A DNA stretch of 64,000 nucleotides from UBA7672 sp963784415 (GTDB lineage Bacteria; Pseudomonadota; Alphaproteobacteria; Caulobacterales; Hyphomonadaceae), in NCBI GenBank assembly GCA_963784415.1, contig CAWARK010000003.1, positions 62,001-126,000 on the forward strand, in the 5' to 3' direction. This document shows, piece after piece, positions 1 through 8,789 of the stretch. The position numbers and the translations under genes were made by a program. The first letter of the stretch is position 1. The number at the start of each line of letters is the position of its first letter. The notes below the pieces were generated by a model. That model made no database searches. It was not told where the DNA came from and worked only from the letters and a program-made list of their open reading frames with translations.

Positions 1-584
1 GAGGCTATCTACCGCCGGCCGAATACCTCGAAGCCGGAGCCGGGGCACAAGATCTTCCCCTATCTCTTGCGCAAGGTCCCGGTGACAGAGCCCAACCAGG
101 TGTGGGCGATGGACATAACCTACGTGCCTATGGCGCGGGGCTTCGTCTATCTGGCGGCGGTGGTCGACTGGTTCAGCGCAGGGTTCTGGCCTGGCGGCTG
201 TCGATCTCGATGGAGACGAGCTTCTGCATCGAGGCGGTGGAGGAGGCGCTGGCGCGCCATGGCAAGCCGGCGATCTTCAACGCTGACCAGGGAAGCCAGT
301 TCACATCAACGGCGTTCACCGACGTGCTGAAAGGCGCAGAGATCGCCATCAGTATGGACGGCCGCGGCGCCTGGCGTGACAACGTCTTCGTCGAGCGGCT
401 ATGGCGGACAATCAAATACGAAGAAATCTATCTGCGAGCGTATGACAGCGTGTCGGAAGCCCGCGCTTCGATCGGCCGCTATATCGCCTTCTACAATACC
501 GGACGCCCGCACTCGAGCCTTGACGGGCAAACACCGGACGAGGCGTACTTCAACCAGCTGCAGCCAATCCCGGCTGCAGCATAA
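1..584 (+). pseudogene. IS3-family transposase OrfB, 5'-partial and frameshifted
   Basis: This is the DDE (rve) integrase half of an IS3 transposase. Frame 1 reads NQVWAMDITYVPM and DWFS. A jump near 172-178 moves to frame 3, which continues ADQGSQFTS, the WRDNVFVERLWRTIKYEE segment and FYNTGRPHSSL. DITY, DQGS and the WRTIKYEE glutamate supply the three catalytic acids. One missing C in the run after TTCAG (expected RRVLAW) explains the shift, so the copy is probably inactive unless this is a sequencing error. The N-terminal part and OrfA lie outside the window. Confidence 0.85.
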
Positions 585-652
585 CCGAGGCGGAAATCCA
601 CTTATCCAAACCCCGGATCCTGTTCAGAGAAACCGAACCACCTCTCTTGTGC
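1..652 (+). mobile_element. IS3-family element, right part only
   Basis: The window opens inside an IS3-type element. The transposase reading frame ends at 584 and is followed by about 60 bases of non-coding end. The presumed right terminal inverted repeat lies around 625-645 (CAGAGAAACCGAACC and following bases). The left end is outside the window, so the exact tip and any target duplication cannot be confirmed. A 20/21 match to this end sequence recurs at 6281-6301. Confidence 0.7.
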
Positions 653-740
653 TTTGGCACGCAAGAGCCCTATTTAATTTGGTAGGCGGCTTTGACCCGC
701 GCCCGGCGATCCGGGAGAAACCAATAAAAGGGACAGGCAC

Positions 741-2132
741 ATGCGTCAGCGCTTTGGAGGCCTCGCCGCAAGATTCATGATCGCCTCCGCATTGGCGACA
801 ACATTTTCCGCTCCGCTTTACGCCCAGGAAAGCGGCGCGACCGCAGCGCTTGAGGCGCGCAACATCGATCTGAGACGCGACATCGTGAAGGTGGGTGATC
901 ACGTCTACACCGCCGTCGGTTACTCTCCTGCAAATATCTCGATGATTGTCGGTCGCAGCGGTGTGATCTTTGTCGATACAGGCATGTCTCCTCACCACGC
1001 CGCTGACGCGTTGGCGGAATTTCGCAAGATCAGCAAGCTGCCTGTCGCCGCCATCATCTACACGCACGGGCATGGCGATCACACGGGTGGCGGCGCGGTG
1101 CTGGCCGAGGGCGGCAAGCCACAGGTTTGGGCGCGCGAAGGGTTTGGATCAGAAGGAAGCGCCTTTGCGTCGGCAGGACTGACTGCGCAAAACCTGCGCG
1201 GCGCGCGGCAGGGCGGCTTTCTCCTGCCTCCGGAGCGGCGGATCAACAACGGAATCGCGCCTGCCCTCGACGCGCCCAAGGGGGGCGAAGTCTTTGCGGG
1301 AAACCAGCCGCTTGCGCCAACGAACACTTTCACGGGATCACGCAAGACCCTCAATCTGGCTGGCATTAAGTTGGAACTGGTCGCAGCCCCCGGTGAAACT
1401 GAAGACGGGCTCTACGTCTGGCTGCCAGACGGGAAGGTATTGTTCAGCGGCGACAACTTCTACGCCTCATGGCCCAATCTCTATGCCATTCGCGGCACGC
1501 CCTATCGCGACGTGCGCGCGTGGGCCAATGCGGAAGATGCGATGCTCAAGGAAGGCGCGGAGTTTCTCGTTCCGGGTCATACCCGCCCGATTGCCGGAAA
1601 CGCGAATGTGACACAGGCGCTGACCGACTACCGCGATGCCATCCGTTTCGTATTCAACAAGACGATAGAGGGCATGAACAAGGGGATGACGCCGGACCAG
1701 TTGGTCAGCTACGTGAAACTCCCCGAAGAGCTGGCAGGCAAATACTATCTCGCCGAGGTTTACGGCAACGTTGAATGGGCCGTTCGGTCGATCTTCGATG
1801 GCTATCTCGGCTGGTTCGACGGCAATCCCACCAATCTTTTTTCGCTCACACCTGTCGAGGAAGCGAAACACATGGCGTCTCTGGCTGGCGGACCGGACGC
1901 CCTGATGGCTCGGGCACGCACGGCATTGTCGCAAGGCGACGCGCAATGGGCTGCCCAGCTCGCGGATAACTTGATCGCACTCGATCCAGATTCGGCCGAG
2001 CCGAAGCTTCTCAAGGCCGACGCGCTCACTCAGCTAGCGGAGGCGCTACTGACTGCGACGGGCCGCAACTACTATCTGACCGTGGCGCTGCAGTTGCGGG
2101 AGGAAGCCCTCGTTAAGAGCGCCACAAAATAG
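741..2132 (+). CDS. Periplasmic alkyl/aryl-sulfatase-like metallo-beta-lactamase fold protein
   Basis: A 463-residue protein with an N-terminal signal peptide (about residues 1-28, cleavage near LYAQE). It has the metallo-beta-lactamase motif THGHGDHTGG at about 112-121, further metal ligands around PGETEDG and SGDN, and an alkylsulfatase-dimerisation-like C-terminal helical part. This matches the SdsA1/BDS1 type III alkylsulfatases, which hydrolyse primary alkyl sulfates. Known members are about 650 residues and carry a C-terminal SCP2-like substrate-binding domain; this one ends before it. Substrate is therefore uncertain. It stands alone, and the upstream region is the end of an IS. Confidence 0.8.
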   Translation: MRQRFGGLAARFMIASALATTFSAPLYAQESGATAALEARNIDLRRDIVKVGDHVYTAVGYSPANISMIVGRSGVIFVDTGMSPHHAADALAEFRKISKLPVAAIIYTHGHGDHTGGGAVLAEGGKPQVWAREGFGSEGSAFASAGLTAQNLRGARQGGFLLPPERRINNGIAPALDAPKGGEVFAGNQPLAPTNTFTGSRKTLNLAGIKLELVAAPGETEDGLYVWLPDGKVLFSGDNFYASWPNLYAIRGTPYRDVRAWANAEDAMLKEGAEFLVPGHTRPIAGNANVTQALTDYRDAIRFVFNKTIEGMNKGMTPDQLVSYVKLPEELAGKYYLAEVYGNVEWAVRSIFDGYLGWFDGNPTNLFSLTPVEEAKHMASLAGGPDALMARARTALSQGDAQWAAQLADNLIALDPDSAEPKLLKADALTQLAEALLTATGRNYYLTVALQLREEALVKSATK

Positions 2133-2575
2133 CATGGCGGAGAGCAGCGTCAGCATTTGGCCAGCAGTGCCCGCGCGGTCACAAGATTCCGAATGACGCA
2201 AATGGGCCCCGACTCTACGCCCTGCTGACACTGCGACGACTGGCAGGGCCGCTCGGAAATTGCCAGTCGCTCCCGCCCTGCTGATCAGGCAGGACCTCGC
2301 CCAATTGTAGTCATCCGTAGTGTTCGGATTTCCGAGGCAAGACTCGACCTTCCGGCGTCTGTCCTGTCACCCTGCGGGCCCATATCGACGAGGTCGAGCT
2401 TGAGGGCGTCTTTCCGGAACCTCGCCCACGTTGAAGCCGAATTTGTCCGCGCACCAGACGCCGGTCGAACCGCGTAACGGAGAGTCCCCCTAGGCGAACA
2501 GACGCCGCCCGCAAAAGGCTGGAAACACCTGTTGCAACGCCACGATAGCTCAGCTAGCGATGTAACAAGTGTTGC
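2133..2575. other. Gap without a supported gene; one stem-loop
   Basis: No convincing coding frame. A stem-loop with 9 perfect pairs (CGACTGGCA at 2237-2245 with TGCCAGTCG at 2261-2269) lies 105 bases after the sulfatase stop. It has no T-run, so it is at best a weak terminator. Just before chrB there are two similar motifs, CCTGTTGCAACG and AAGTGTTGCATGC, that could belong to its control region. Confidence 0.4.
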
Positions 2576-3142
2576 ATGCAAAGGTCCGGCACTCTGAAAT
2601 GGCTAATGTTTCTTGCCCAGCTGCCGGCGGCGCCTTCGAGCGCGCGGGTAACCCTGTGGCGTCGGCTCAAGGCCGCAGGAGCCTCCGGTTTTATGACAGG
2701 TGCGTGGGTGCTGCCGGCGTCTCCAGAGCATGAGGAATTGTTCAAACATCTTGCGGAGACGGTCCGAGACCAGGAGGGCCAAGCGGCTGTCTTTGTGGCC
2801 GATGCTGTCGATGGCGGCGATGATGGCGTGATCGCACGCTTCCGGGCCGATCGCGCCCGCGAGTACGGCGAGTTCGACGAGCGAAGCGGAGCGCTGATCG
2901 CCGAGATCGCGAAAGAGATACGGAAGAAGAAGTTCACCTTCGCCGAGCTTGAGGAGATCGAGGACGATCTCGAAAAGCTGACGACATGGCTCGCCAAGAT
3001 CGAAGCCAGAGATTTCTTCCCAAACGAAAAGCAGGAAGGCGCCAGGCAGAGGTTGGCCGAATGCGCGGCCGCCTGCGCTGGCTTCTCCGAACAGGTTTAC
3101 GCGCACGAGGGACTGGAGAGATCAGATGAGGAAAATCCATAG
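2576..3142 (+). CDS. chrB: ChrB-domain chromate-resistance protein
   Basis: A 188-residue cytoplasmic protein with the ChrB N-terminal signature: WLMFLAQLPAAPSSARVTLWRRLKAAGA near the start, GAWVLP at about 42-47, then an acidic and basic helical tail. Characterised ChrB proteins sense chromate and control chr operons, usually next to the ChrA efflux pump. Here it is the first gene of a tight operon with no ChrA: the next gene overlaps its end by 17 bases. ChrB is shorter here than two-domain versions (about 300 residues). Regulation by chromate or another metal oxyanion is inferred from the family only. Confidence 0.8.
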   Translation: MQRSGTLKWLMFLAQLPAAPSSARVTLWRRLKAAGASGFMTGAWVLPASPEHEELFKHLAETVRDQEGQAAVFVADAVDGGDDGVIARFRADRAREYGEFDERSGALIAEIAKEIRKKKFTFAELEEIEDDLEKLTTWLAKIEARDFFPNEKQEGARQRLAECAAACAGFSEQVYAHEGLERSDEENP

Positions 3143-3647
3143 GTGGCTCAGCATTCTGGCTGCGCTGTTCTTGCTGGTTGTCGCCACGACGGGCGTGATC
3201 CTGCAGGCGCAGCGGCTGATGGGCGAGGATGAAGACCATGACGAAGAGGAACACGAAGCGCTGAGCGTGCCGGCAGACGCCTACGCTTCCATGCTGACAG
3301 TCACGCTTCAGGCGGCTCAGGCCCGGGCGCCGAGCGCTACGATCAGCTCGATAGAATTGCGAATGACGGGTGACGAGCCGGAAGGCGTCGTCACTTACCC
3401 GGGCGAGCCGGGCCGACAGATCGTCGTCGATGCCCGGGACGGCAAGGTTCTGAAAGACGAAGAGCATGAGGGCGAATCGATCTTCATGCGCATCCACAGC
3501 GGAGAGATTTTCGGCGAGCCTGGCGTCGTGCTCGGCCTGCTGTGGGGCTCGGCCCTCATCATCCTCAGCCTCACCGGCATCATCATGTACATCAACCTTT
3601 ACCGCCAGCGTCGGAAAGCGTCTGGCAAGGGAGGGCTGTTTTGGTGA
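3126..3647 (+). CDS. PepSY-domain inner-membrane protein
   Basis: 173 residues with an N-terminal membrane helix (about 8-28, starting RKIHRWLSILAALFLL). A periplasmic PepSY-type domain follows (about 50-120, with the acidic stretch EDEDHDEEEHE at its start), then a second membrane helix (about 136-158) and a basic end. The HRW start and two-helix layout match the PepSY-associated TM family found beside iron-reductase and metal-transport genes. The DEDHDEEEHE stretch could bind metal ions. It overlaps chrB by 17 bases and the next gene by 4, so it is translated with them. Exact role is unknown. Confidence 0.75.
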   Translation: MRKIHRWLSILAALFLLVVATTGVILQAQRLMGEDEDHDEEEHEALSVPADAYASMLTVTLQAAQARAPSATISSIELRMTGDEPEGVVTYPGEPGRQIVVDARDGKVLKDEEHEGESIFMRIHSGEIFGEPGVVLGLLWGSALIILSLTGIIMYINLYRQRRKASGKGGLFW

Positions 3648-4873
3648 TCCGCACCACGTCCCTCGCCTTGATCGCGGCAGCCTGCGCCATCGGCGGCCAG
3701 GCTGTTGCTCAGGAAGCCGATGCCGAGAAGCCGATGGCCTCGGGCTGGTCCTTCAACCCTGACGCCGGCCTTGTCTATCAGGCCGGCGACTTCAAGGTGA
3801 CGACCTGGGGCTTCGCCGAGCGCATCATTGATCTGGACGGGACTGACTCCTTCCGGCGCTTCAGGCAGGGTGCGGAGATTGACTTTCCCCGTGTGACCGA
3901 ACGGCTGCGGCCGGCCCTCGTCTATGAGATCGACCTCACCAACACCGACTTCTTCGACAATGGCTTTGGAGGATCGGAAGGCTTTGGCCGCCGCGATCTC
4001 GAAAATCTGTTCCTCGCCATCCAGGACGTGGACGATCCTGGGCGGTTCCGCGTGCTCATCGGGGAGAACACCCACATCCTCTCGCGCGATGACAATCTCT
4101 CCTCCGGCAATCTCCCGACCATCAACCGATCCCTGATCCTGGAGGAGCATGGCTCGGTCAACAGCTTCGGCACGCAGTTCGGCATCCAGTACCAGCAGGC
4201 GCTGACGAACAGCCTGACGCTGCAACTCGCCGCCATGGACAATCGCGGCTCGTTCAACCAGGCCGAGCCTCGCTATGAGATCGGCAACTCGCTCTCGGCC
4301 AAGCTGCTCGCAACGCCGATCAACGACGGAGAAAACGGGCAGAAGCTCACGCTGGGCCTTGCCGTCGATAACACCGGCGACATCCAGAACCGCACCTTCA
4401 CACTGGCTACGGCAATTGCTGCGACTCCCCTCGGCGGTGTCCTCGCCACCGGCGACAAATTCACCTGGGAGGCGGACGCTGCCTACACCTTCCCACTGTT
4501 CGGGCGGCCGACGACGCTGGAGGGCGAAGTCATGCGCTCGGAGTTCTCTGCCAGCGACAGCGATGTTGCAGGCGGCTATGGCATGATCCAGTGGTCGGCC
4601 TTCGATGCGCCGGAGTTCGGCGATCTCGACGTCTTCGTCCGCTATGACTTGGTTGACCTGGGCCAGGACGCCATCAGCGACCGGGCCGTCCAGCGAGCGC
4701 TTCGGACAGGCGTCAACTACAACCTGCCTTACACCAACAAGCTGGTGAGCCTGCATCTGGAGTACGCGCACAACACGCTTTCCGGTCCGGCCTCGATCGT
4801 GACCGGGGATCGCAGTGTTGATGAGTTCCGGCTCGGGCTACGCATCAGTCTTCAACGTTACCAGCGTCACTGA
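3644..4873 (+). CDS. Outer-membrane beta-barrel (porin-like) protein
   Basis: Start taken as GTG 3644, overlapping the previous stop in a GTGA, with GGGAGG upstream. The longer in-frame ATG at 3542 would lie inside the PepSY gene. The 409-residue product has a signal peptide (IRTTSLALIAAACAIGGQAVAQ). The rest is rich in alternating hydrophobic/polar strands, such as FVRYDLVDLG and VSLHLEYAHN, and ends with an aromatic-containing final strand (FRLGLRISLQRY). This fits a phosphate-selective or carbohydrate-type porin. Position between the PepSY gene and an MFS exporter suggests it provides the outer-membrane path for whatever this operon moves. No closer family recognised. Confidence 0.65.
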   Translation: MIRTTSLALIAAACAIGGQAVAQEADAEKPMASGWSFNPDAGLVYQAGDFKVTTWGFAERIIDLDGTDSFRRFRQGAEIDFPRVTERLRPALVYEIDLTNTDFFDNGFGGSEGFGRRDLENLFLAIQDVDDPGRFRVLIGENTHILSRDDNLSSGNLPTINRSLILEEHGSVNSFGTQFGIQYQQALTNSLTLQLAAMDNRGSFNQAEPRYEIGNSLSAKLLATPINDGENGQKLTLGLAVDNTGDIQNRTFTLATAIAATPLGGVLATGDKFTWEADAAYTFPLFGRPTTLEGEVMRSEFSASDSDVAGGYGMIQWSAFDAPEFGDLDVFVRYDLVDLGQDAISDRAVQRALRTGVNYNLPYTNKLVSLHLEYAHNTLSGPASIVTGDRSVDEFRLGLRISLQRYQRH

Positions 4874-6081
4874 TGCCGGCTTCGGCGCCACGCGGCCTGC
4901 GGGCGGTCCCGCGCGGCGTCTGGGCGATCGGCTTCGTCTCGATGTTCATGGATATCTCCTCGGAGATGATCCACAGCCTGCTTCCCGTCTTCCTGGTCGG
5001 AACCCTTGGGGCCAGTGTCGCGCTGGTCGGCCTGATCGAGGGTATTGCCGAGGCGACCGCCTCGATCACCAAGGTGTTTTCCGGCTGGATCAGCGACCGG
5101 CTCGGCAAGCGCAAGTTCCTGGCTGTGCTTGGCTACGGCATTGGGGCGCTCTCGAAGCCGGTCTTTCCGTTGGCAGTGACGCCGATCGAGGTGCTCGGCG
5201 CCCGGTTCGCAGACCGCATCGGCAAGGGCATACGCGGCGCCCCTCGCGATGCGCTCGTTGCGGACATCACTGAACCGGGCGCTCGGGGCGCGGCGTTCGG
5301 CCTGCGCCAGGCGCTGGACACCACGGGCGCAATTCTCGGACCCATTGTGGCGCTCGCCCTGATGGCGGTCCTCGCCGGTGACATACGCGCGGTATTCGCC
5401 TGGGCCGTCGTTCCGGCCCTGATCGCCGTGCTGCTGATGATCTTTGGCGTCGATGAGCCGAAGCGGATGCCGGAAACGAACCGGAAGCGCGCGCCGATCC
5501 AGTGGCGCGAAATCCGCGATATGGGCTGGCCGTTCTGGTCGGTCGTGATCGTCGGTGTCATCTTCACGCTGGCCCGGTTCAGCGAGGCCTTCCTGGTTCT
5601 CCGCGCTCAGGACGTGGGTCTCAGCGCGGCGCTTATTCCGCTGGTCCTCATCGTCATGAACGTAGTCTACGCCGCCGTCGCGGCGCCGGCCGGATCGCTC
5701 TCCGATCGGATGGATCGCCGGGTGCTCCTGGCGATCGGGCTCGGCATTCTAGTTGTGGCAGACTTGGCGCTGGCGTTCCTGCCCTCGATCGGCGGCGTGC
5801 TGTTCGGGGTTGCGCTGTGGGGCGCGCACATGGGCGTTACGCAAGGACTGCTCTCTGCGCTGGTCGCGGATGCGGCTCCCAACCGGCTGCGAGGGACGGC
5901 ATTCGGCGTCTTCAACCTTGCCACCGGGGTGACGCTTCTGCTGGCCAGCGTCCTCGCCGGGGCGCTGTGGTCGCAGTTCGGCGCACCCGCCACTTTCCTC
6001 GCCGGCGCCGCGTTCTGCGCGTTGGCGCTTCTGGGCGGCACGGTGCTCAGTAAAGGCTCTGGCGAAAGAGGCTCTGGCTAA
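4873..6081 (+). CDS. MFS transporter, last gene of the chrB operon
   Basis: 402 residues with about 12 hydrophobic segments and the MFS loop-2 motif GWISDRLGKRK at about 75-85, repeated in a degenerate form (GSLSDRMDRR) in the second half. The start ATG shares its A with the preceding TGA, so it is translationally coupled. It resembles the uncharacterised MFS group often annotated as generic efflux carriers. In this operon it takes the place that ChrA would have, so chromate or another anion is a reasonable but untested substrate. Translation ends at TAA 6081, followed by repeat-derived sequence. Confidence 0.8.
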   Translation: MPASAPRGLRAVPRGVWAIGFVSMFMDISSEMIHSLLPVFLVGTLGASVALVGLIEGIAEATASITKVFSGWISDRLGKRKFLAVLGYGIGALSKPVFPLAVTPIEVLGARFADRIGKGIRGAPRDALVADITEPGARGAAFGLRQALDTTGAILGPIVALALMAVLAGDIRAVFAWAVVPALIAVLLMIFGVDEPKRMPETNRKRAPIQWREIRDMGWPFWSVVIVGVIFTLARFSEAFLVLRAQDVGLSAALIPLVLIVMNVVYAAVAAPAGSLSDRMDRRVLLAIGLGILVVADLALAFLPSIGGVLFGVALWGAHMGVTQGLLSALVADAAPNRLRGTAFGVFNLATGVTLLLASVLAGALWSQFGAPATFLAGAAFCALALLGGTVLSKGSGERGSG

Positions 6082-6280
6082 CGAACCCCGTGCTGGCGAA
6101 CGTCGCAATTGGGCCCCCGAGTTGGCCAAGCGCAAATTGTGGCGATCCGGCTGAGTCGATCCAGTTAAGTCATTCACCGATGACGCTGCGTTGCGGCGGG
6201 TCATCGCCCAATAAGCGTCATTCAGAGAACCGCGACATGGCCGGACCGGCTGCGCACTTTTCCGTCCCCCGGATTGCGTG

Positions 6281-6301
6281 CAGAGAAACCGAACCGCCTC
6301 T
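6281..6301 (+). repeat. Second copy of the IS3-type terminal sequence
   Basis: This 21-base segment (CAGAGAAACCGAACCGCCTCT) is identical at 20 positions to 625-645, the presumed right end of the IS at the start of the window. No transposase frame is attached. It looks like a solo end or scar of an excised or deleted copy, sitting between the chrB operon and the small stress gene. Confidence 0.5.
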
Positions 6302-6307
6302 GCTGGA

Positions 6308-6517
6308 TCATTTTTGTTTGTCCGACTTCCTCACGCGAGTTGCGCCTGCGGGGCGTTCAAAGGCGCGCTTCTCTTCATCGCGCGTGCCGATTTTCTCGGC
6401 GAGTTTGCCCCCTTCGCTTCCGCCCTGGGCGGGCGGCCGGGTTTCGTCTCCGATATACTCCTTCCCTTTCAGGCGCCCCTCATGCGTCGTCTGACGGTCG
6501 GCTTTGAACTTTTTCAT
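6308..6517 (-). CDS. Small charged hypothetical protein under an EcfG-type promoter
   Basis: 69 residues from ATG 6517 (MKKFKADRQTTHEGRLKG...), preceded by GAGGA at suitable spacing; four more codons to 6529 are possible. The protein is almost entirely hydrophilic and charged, with no membrane segment. Support comes from an excellent general-stress promoter (6541-6566), whose predicted transcript would begin about 15 bases before the start codon. Similar tiny hydrophilic proteins are common members of alphaproteobacterial stress regulons. Function unknown. Confidence 0.55.
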   Translation of the reverse strand: MKKFKADRQTTHEGRLKGKEYIGDETRPPAQGGSEGGKLAEKIGTRDEEKRAFERPAGATRVRKSDKQK

Positions 6518-6540
6518 TGTGTTCCTCATCCTGTATGTCC

Positions 6541-6566
6541 AACGGCTCGGCCCCCGAAACCGTTCC
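6541..6566 (-). promoter_or_regulatory. EcfG-type promoter, GGAAC-N17-CGTT
   Basis: Read on the minus strand this is GGAAC, 17 bases, CGTT, an exact match to the alphaproteobacterial EcfG consensus. It ends 24 bases before the start of the small gene at 6517. It lies just beyond the broken P450 fragment on the same strand, so it drives only the small gene. Confidence 0.7.
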
Positions 6567-6586
6567 AGGATCGTCTGCGATGCGGG

Positions 6587-6940
6587 CTATCGTCGGGCGC
6601 AGCGTTCGATGCGGTCGCGTCGAAAAGCGCCATCGACCAGCTTGCGCAAGCGGCGGTGGTCGGGATCATCCAGGGTCAGCATGTTCTGCGCCAGCACGCG
6701 CATCATGCGCGGCGCCCACCACAGACCAAGGGCCGATGACTTGCCTGCGTTACGACCATCGGCGGCAAACAGGTCAGAGCCTTTGAGGAAGTCACCGCAC
6801 GCATCCCAGGTCGCCGCCAGATGGACTCTGCCGATGATGGGAAACTTCACAGGCACGACCGCGCCCTGCTGGCGAACTGCGCGCCAGACGGAGAACGGAT
6901 CGTGCTTTGCCGCCTGACTGAAGAAATCGAACCTTGCCAT
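6587..6940 (-). pseudogene. Cytochrome P450, N-terminal fragment
   Basis: The first 117 codons read like the start of a P450: FDFFSQAAKHDPFSVWRAVRQQGAVVPV, then MLTLDDPDHRRLRKLVDGAFRRDRIE, equivalent to the substrate-contact B-C region before helix D. The frame then breaks. One additional C near 6598 would give ERLRPTIARIAD, the expected continuation, but homology still ends about 10 residues later. The oxygen-binding ExxR and heme-Cys regions (another 280 residues) are absent. An enzymatically dead remnant. A perfect GAACCGGTTC palindrome at 6985-6994 upstream may be an old operator. Confidence 0.7.
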
Positions 6941-7059
6941 TCCGACGCTCCTCTCGGTCGTATAGACAGGTGGCCGGCCGACTAGAACCGGTTCAATGTC
7001 GGGTCAACCGAATCCGGTTTCCGCAGCGTGCACATGTCTGCTTATGCAAGCCGTCGCGT

Positions 7060-8241
7060 CTATGGCGTGCTCGTTGCGCGTGCGGTGGGTCGTGGCGCCA
7101 GCCGCAGCAGCAGATAACCGCCTACCCCAGCCAGCACGGAGCCCATGATGACACCCAGCTTCACACGGTCCTGAAGGTGCGGACCGTCAAAGGCCAACAT
7201 GCCGATGAACAAACTCATCGTGAACCCGATCCCGCAAAGCATCGACACACCCAACATCTGTAGCCAGTTCACTCCTTCCGGCAGGCGCGCGAGGCGCGTG
7301 AGGACCATGATCGCAGCGGCGCCAAAGACGCCCAGCACCTTGCCGGCAAACAGGCCTGCAGCAACGCCGAGCGGCACGGCTTCAAGCAACACGTCCGACG
7401 TCACACCAGCAAACGAGACGCCAGCGTTGGCGAAACCGAAGATCGGCACAACAATGAAGGCGACCGGGACATGCAATGCATGCTCAAGCGCATGAAGCGG
7501 TCCCTGCTCAGCGCCGCGGGTCTTGCCATGAATTGGAATAGTCAGGGCCAGAATGACCCCGGCGAGAGTTGCATGGACGCCGGACTCAAGGATCGCCCAC
7601 CAGAGCGCGGCGCCTGTGATGAGGTAGGGTACGAGTGACTTTATGCCGATGCGATTCATTACGATCAGCCCGGCGCCCAGTCCGGCAGCAAGGCAAAGAT
7701 AACCAAGCGAGAGGTCACTGGTGTAGAACAGGGCGATAATAATGACGGCGACAAGGTCGTCGATGATTGCAAGCGTCGCAAGGAAGACCTTGAGCGACAG
7801 CGGCACGCGCGATCCAAGCAGCGAGAGGACGCCGAGAGCGAAGGCGATGTCTGTTGCCGCCGGGATAGCCCAGCCGCGCTGCGCCGCCGGATCAGATCCG
7901 GCAATCAGGAGATAGACCAGGGCCGGTGCTGCGACACCGCCAGCGGCGCAGACGCCCGGCAGGATACGCGATGCCCAGGTTGAAAGCTCGCCCTCGACAA
8001 ACTCGCGTTTGATCTCGAGCCCCACCAGCAGGAAGAAGAGCGCCATCAGGGCGTCATTGACCCAGTGGTGAACCGACAACGGCCCCACATAGGCATGGAG
8101 CGCATCAAAATAGACGCCTGAAAGAGGAGAATTGGCGACGATCAGCGCGAGCGCGGCTGCGCCCATCAGGATCAGCCCGCCGGCGGCTTCGCTCGCCAGG
8201 AATTCGCGTATCAGATTTCGTCCACGGTGGATGGCTTGCAC
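7060..8241 (-). CDS. nhaA: Na+/H+ antiporter NhaA
   Basis: 393 residues starting at GTG 8241 (QAIHRGRNLIREFLASEAAGGLILM). It has about 11-12 membrane segments and the NhaA signatures: FFLLVGLEIKREFVEGEL near 70-87, PAATDIAFALGVLSLLG with the paired aspartate of the Na+ site, IIDDLVAVIIIALFY with the double Asp, and a C-terminal GIGFTMSLFIGMLAF. NhaA exchanges two external protons for one internal Na+ across the inner membrane, giving sodium and alkaline tolerance. It is monocistronic. A second Na+/H+ antiporter of a different family lies at 35780-37060. Confidence 0.95.
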   Translation of the reverse strand: MQAIHRGRNLIREFLASEAAGGLILMGAAALALIVANSPLSGVYFDALHAYVGPLSVHHWVNDALMALFFLLVGLEIKREFVEGELSTWASRILPGVCAAGGVAAPALVYLLIAGSDPAAQRGWAIPAATDIAFALGVLSLLGSRVPLSLKVFLATLAIIDDLVAVIIIALFYTSDLSLGYLCLAAGLGAGLIVMNRIGIKSLVPYLITGAALWWAILESGVHATLAGVILALTIPIHGKTRGAEQGPLHALEHALHVPVAFIVVPIFGFANAGVSFAGVTSDVLLEAVPLGVAAGLFAGKVLGVFGAAAIMVLTRLARLPEGVNWLQMLGVSMLCGIGFTMSLFIGMLAFDGPHLQDRVKLGVIMGSVLAGVGGYLLLRLAPRPTARATSTP

Positions 8242-8554
8242 TTCTGCGCTCCCGAACGGTTATCAAATCTCCGTTTCAGGCGAAGCCCAGCGCACGCAGC
8301 ACACGCTGACGCGAGATTTAGTGAGCGCCATCGAGACGTCAATGTCATTCGGCGCCCATGGCGAACTGATCCGCCTGGGCGATGTGCGACGTGTGAATAA
8401 GCGTCTTCAGTTGACGTCTTACCTTGCCGCGAAATCAACCAGGTGGCGCGCCGATCAGAGCCGGACCCAATGCCATCTCACGGCGGGAAGAACCTGCCAC
8501 GTCGACCCAAGCGCGCGACGGCTAACGTATGCGGCGCCGGTAGATCGACACAAC
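8242..8554. other. Gap without a supported gene
   Basis: This holds the upstream region of nhaA and the 3' side of the small proline-rich gene. Only short frames with unlikely composition occur on either strand. No promoter match of the EcfG type was seen here. Confidence 0.4.
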
Positions 8555-8710
8555 TCAGACGATCAACGGCCGCGTCGGATTTCCTGGCGGGCGACCCGGC
8601 GCTGGAGGAGCGCCGGGCGGCTCAAGCGGTCTTTGCCGGGGCTGGGCCGGATCGACCGGTATTCGCGCTCCCCCCGGGGCGTTCGAGGGCGTTGGCTCAA
8701 TTTGTTGCAT
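8555..8710 (-). CDS. 51-residue proline-rich small protein, copy 1
   Basis: Reads MQQIEPTPSNAPGGARIPVD, then a proline-rich part (PAQPRQRPLEPPGAPPAPGRPPG) and ends PTRPLIV. A second gene at 13831-13986 encodes the same protein with about 43 of 51 residues identical. The two genes also share AGGCCGATATC directly before ATG. Conservation at protein level plus leader, on opposite strands 5 kb apart, strongly supports a real gene. No membrane segment or signal peptide. The proline-rich core could be disordered or bind a partner. Function unknown. Confidence 0.7.
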   Translation of the reverse strand: MQQIEPTPSNAPGGARIPVDPAQPRQRPLEPPGAPPAPGRPPGNPTRPLIV

Positions 8711-8789
8711 GATATCGGCCTGTTTCGTTACGAGCGGAGAATGCATACGCGGCCCCTGCGGCGTGGATCCTGTGGGCGGAGAAGTACGG

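Noticed and set aside
2237..2269. A strong intrinsic terminator after the alkylsulfatase gene
   Set aside because: The stem is good but the loop is 15 bases and no T-run follows.
3599..4771. A 390-codon minus-strand frame antisense to the beta-barrel gene
   Set aside because: The plus-strand gene has a signal peptide, beta pattern and operon overlaps. The antisense frame has none.
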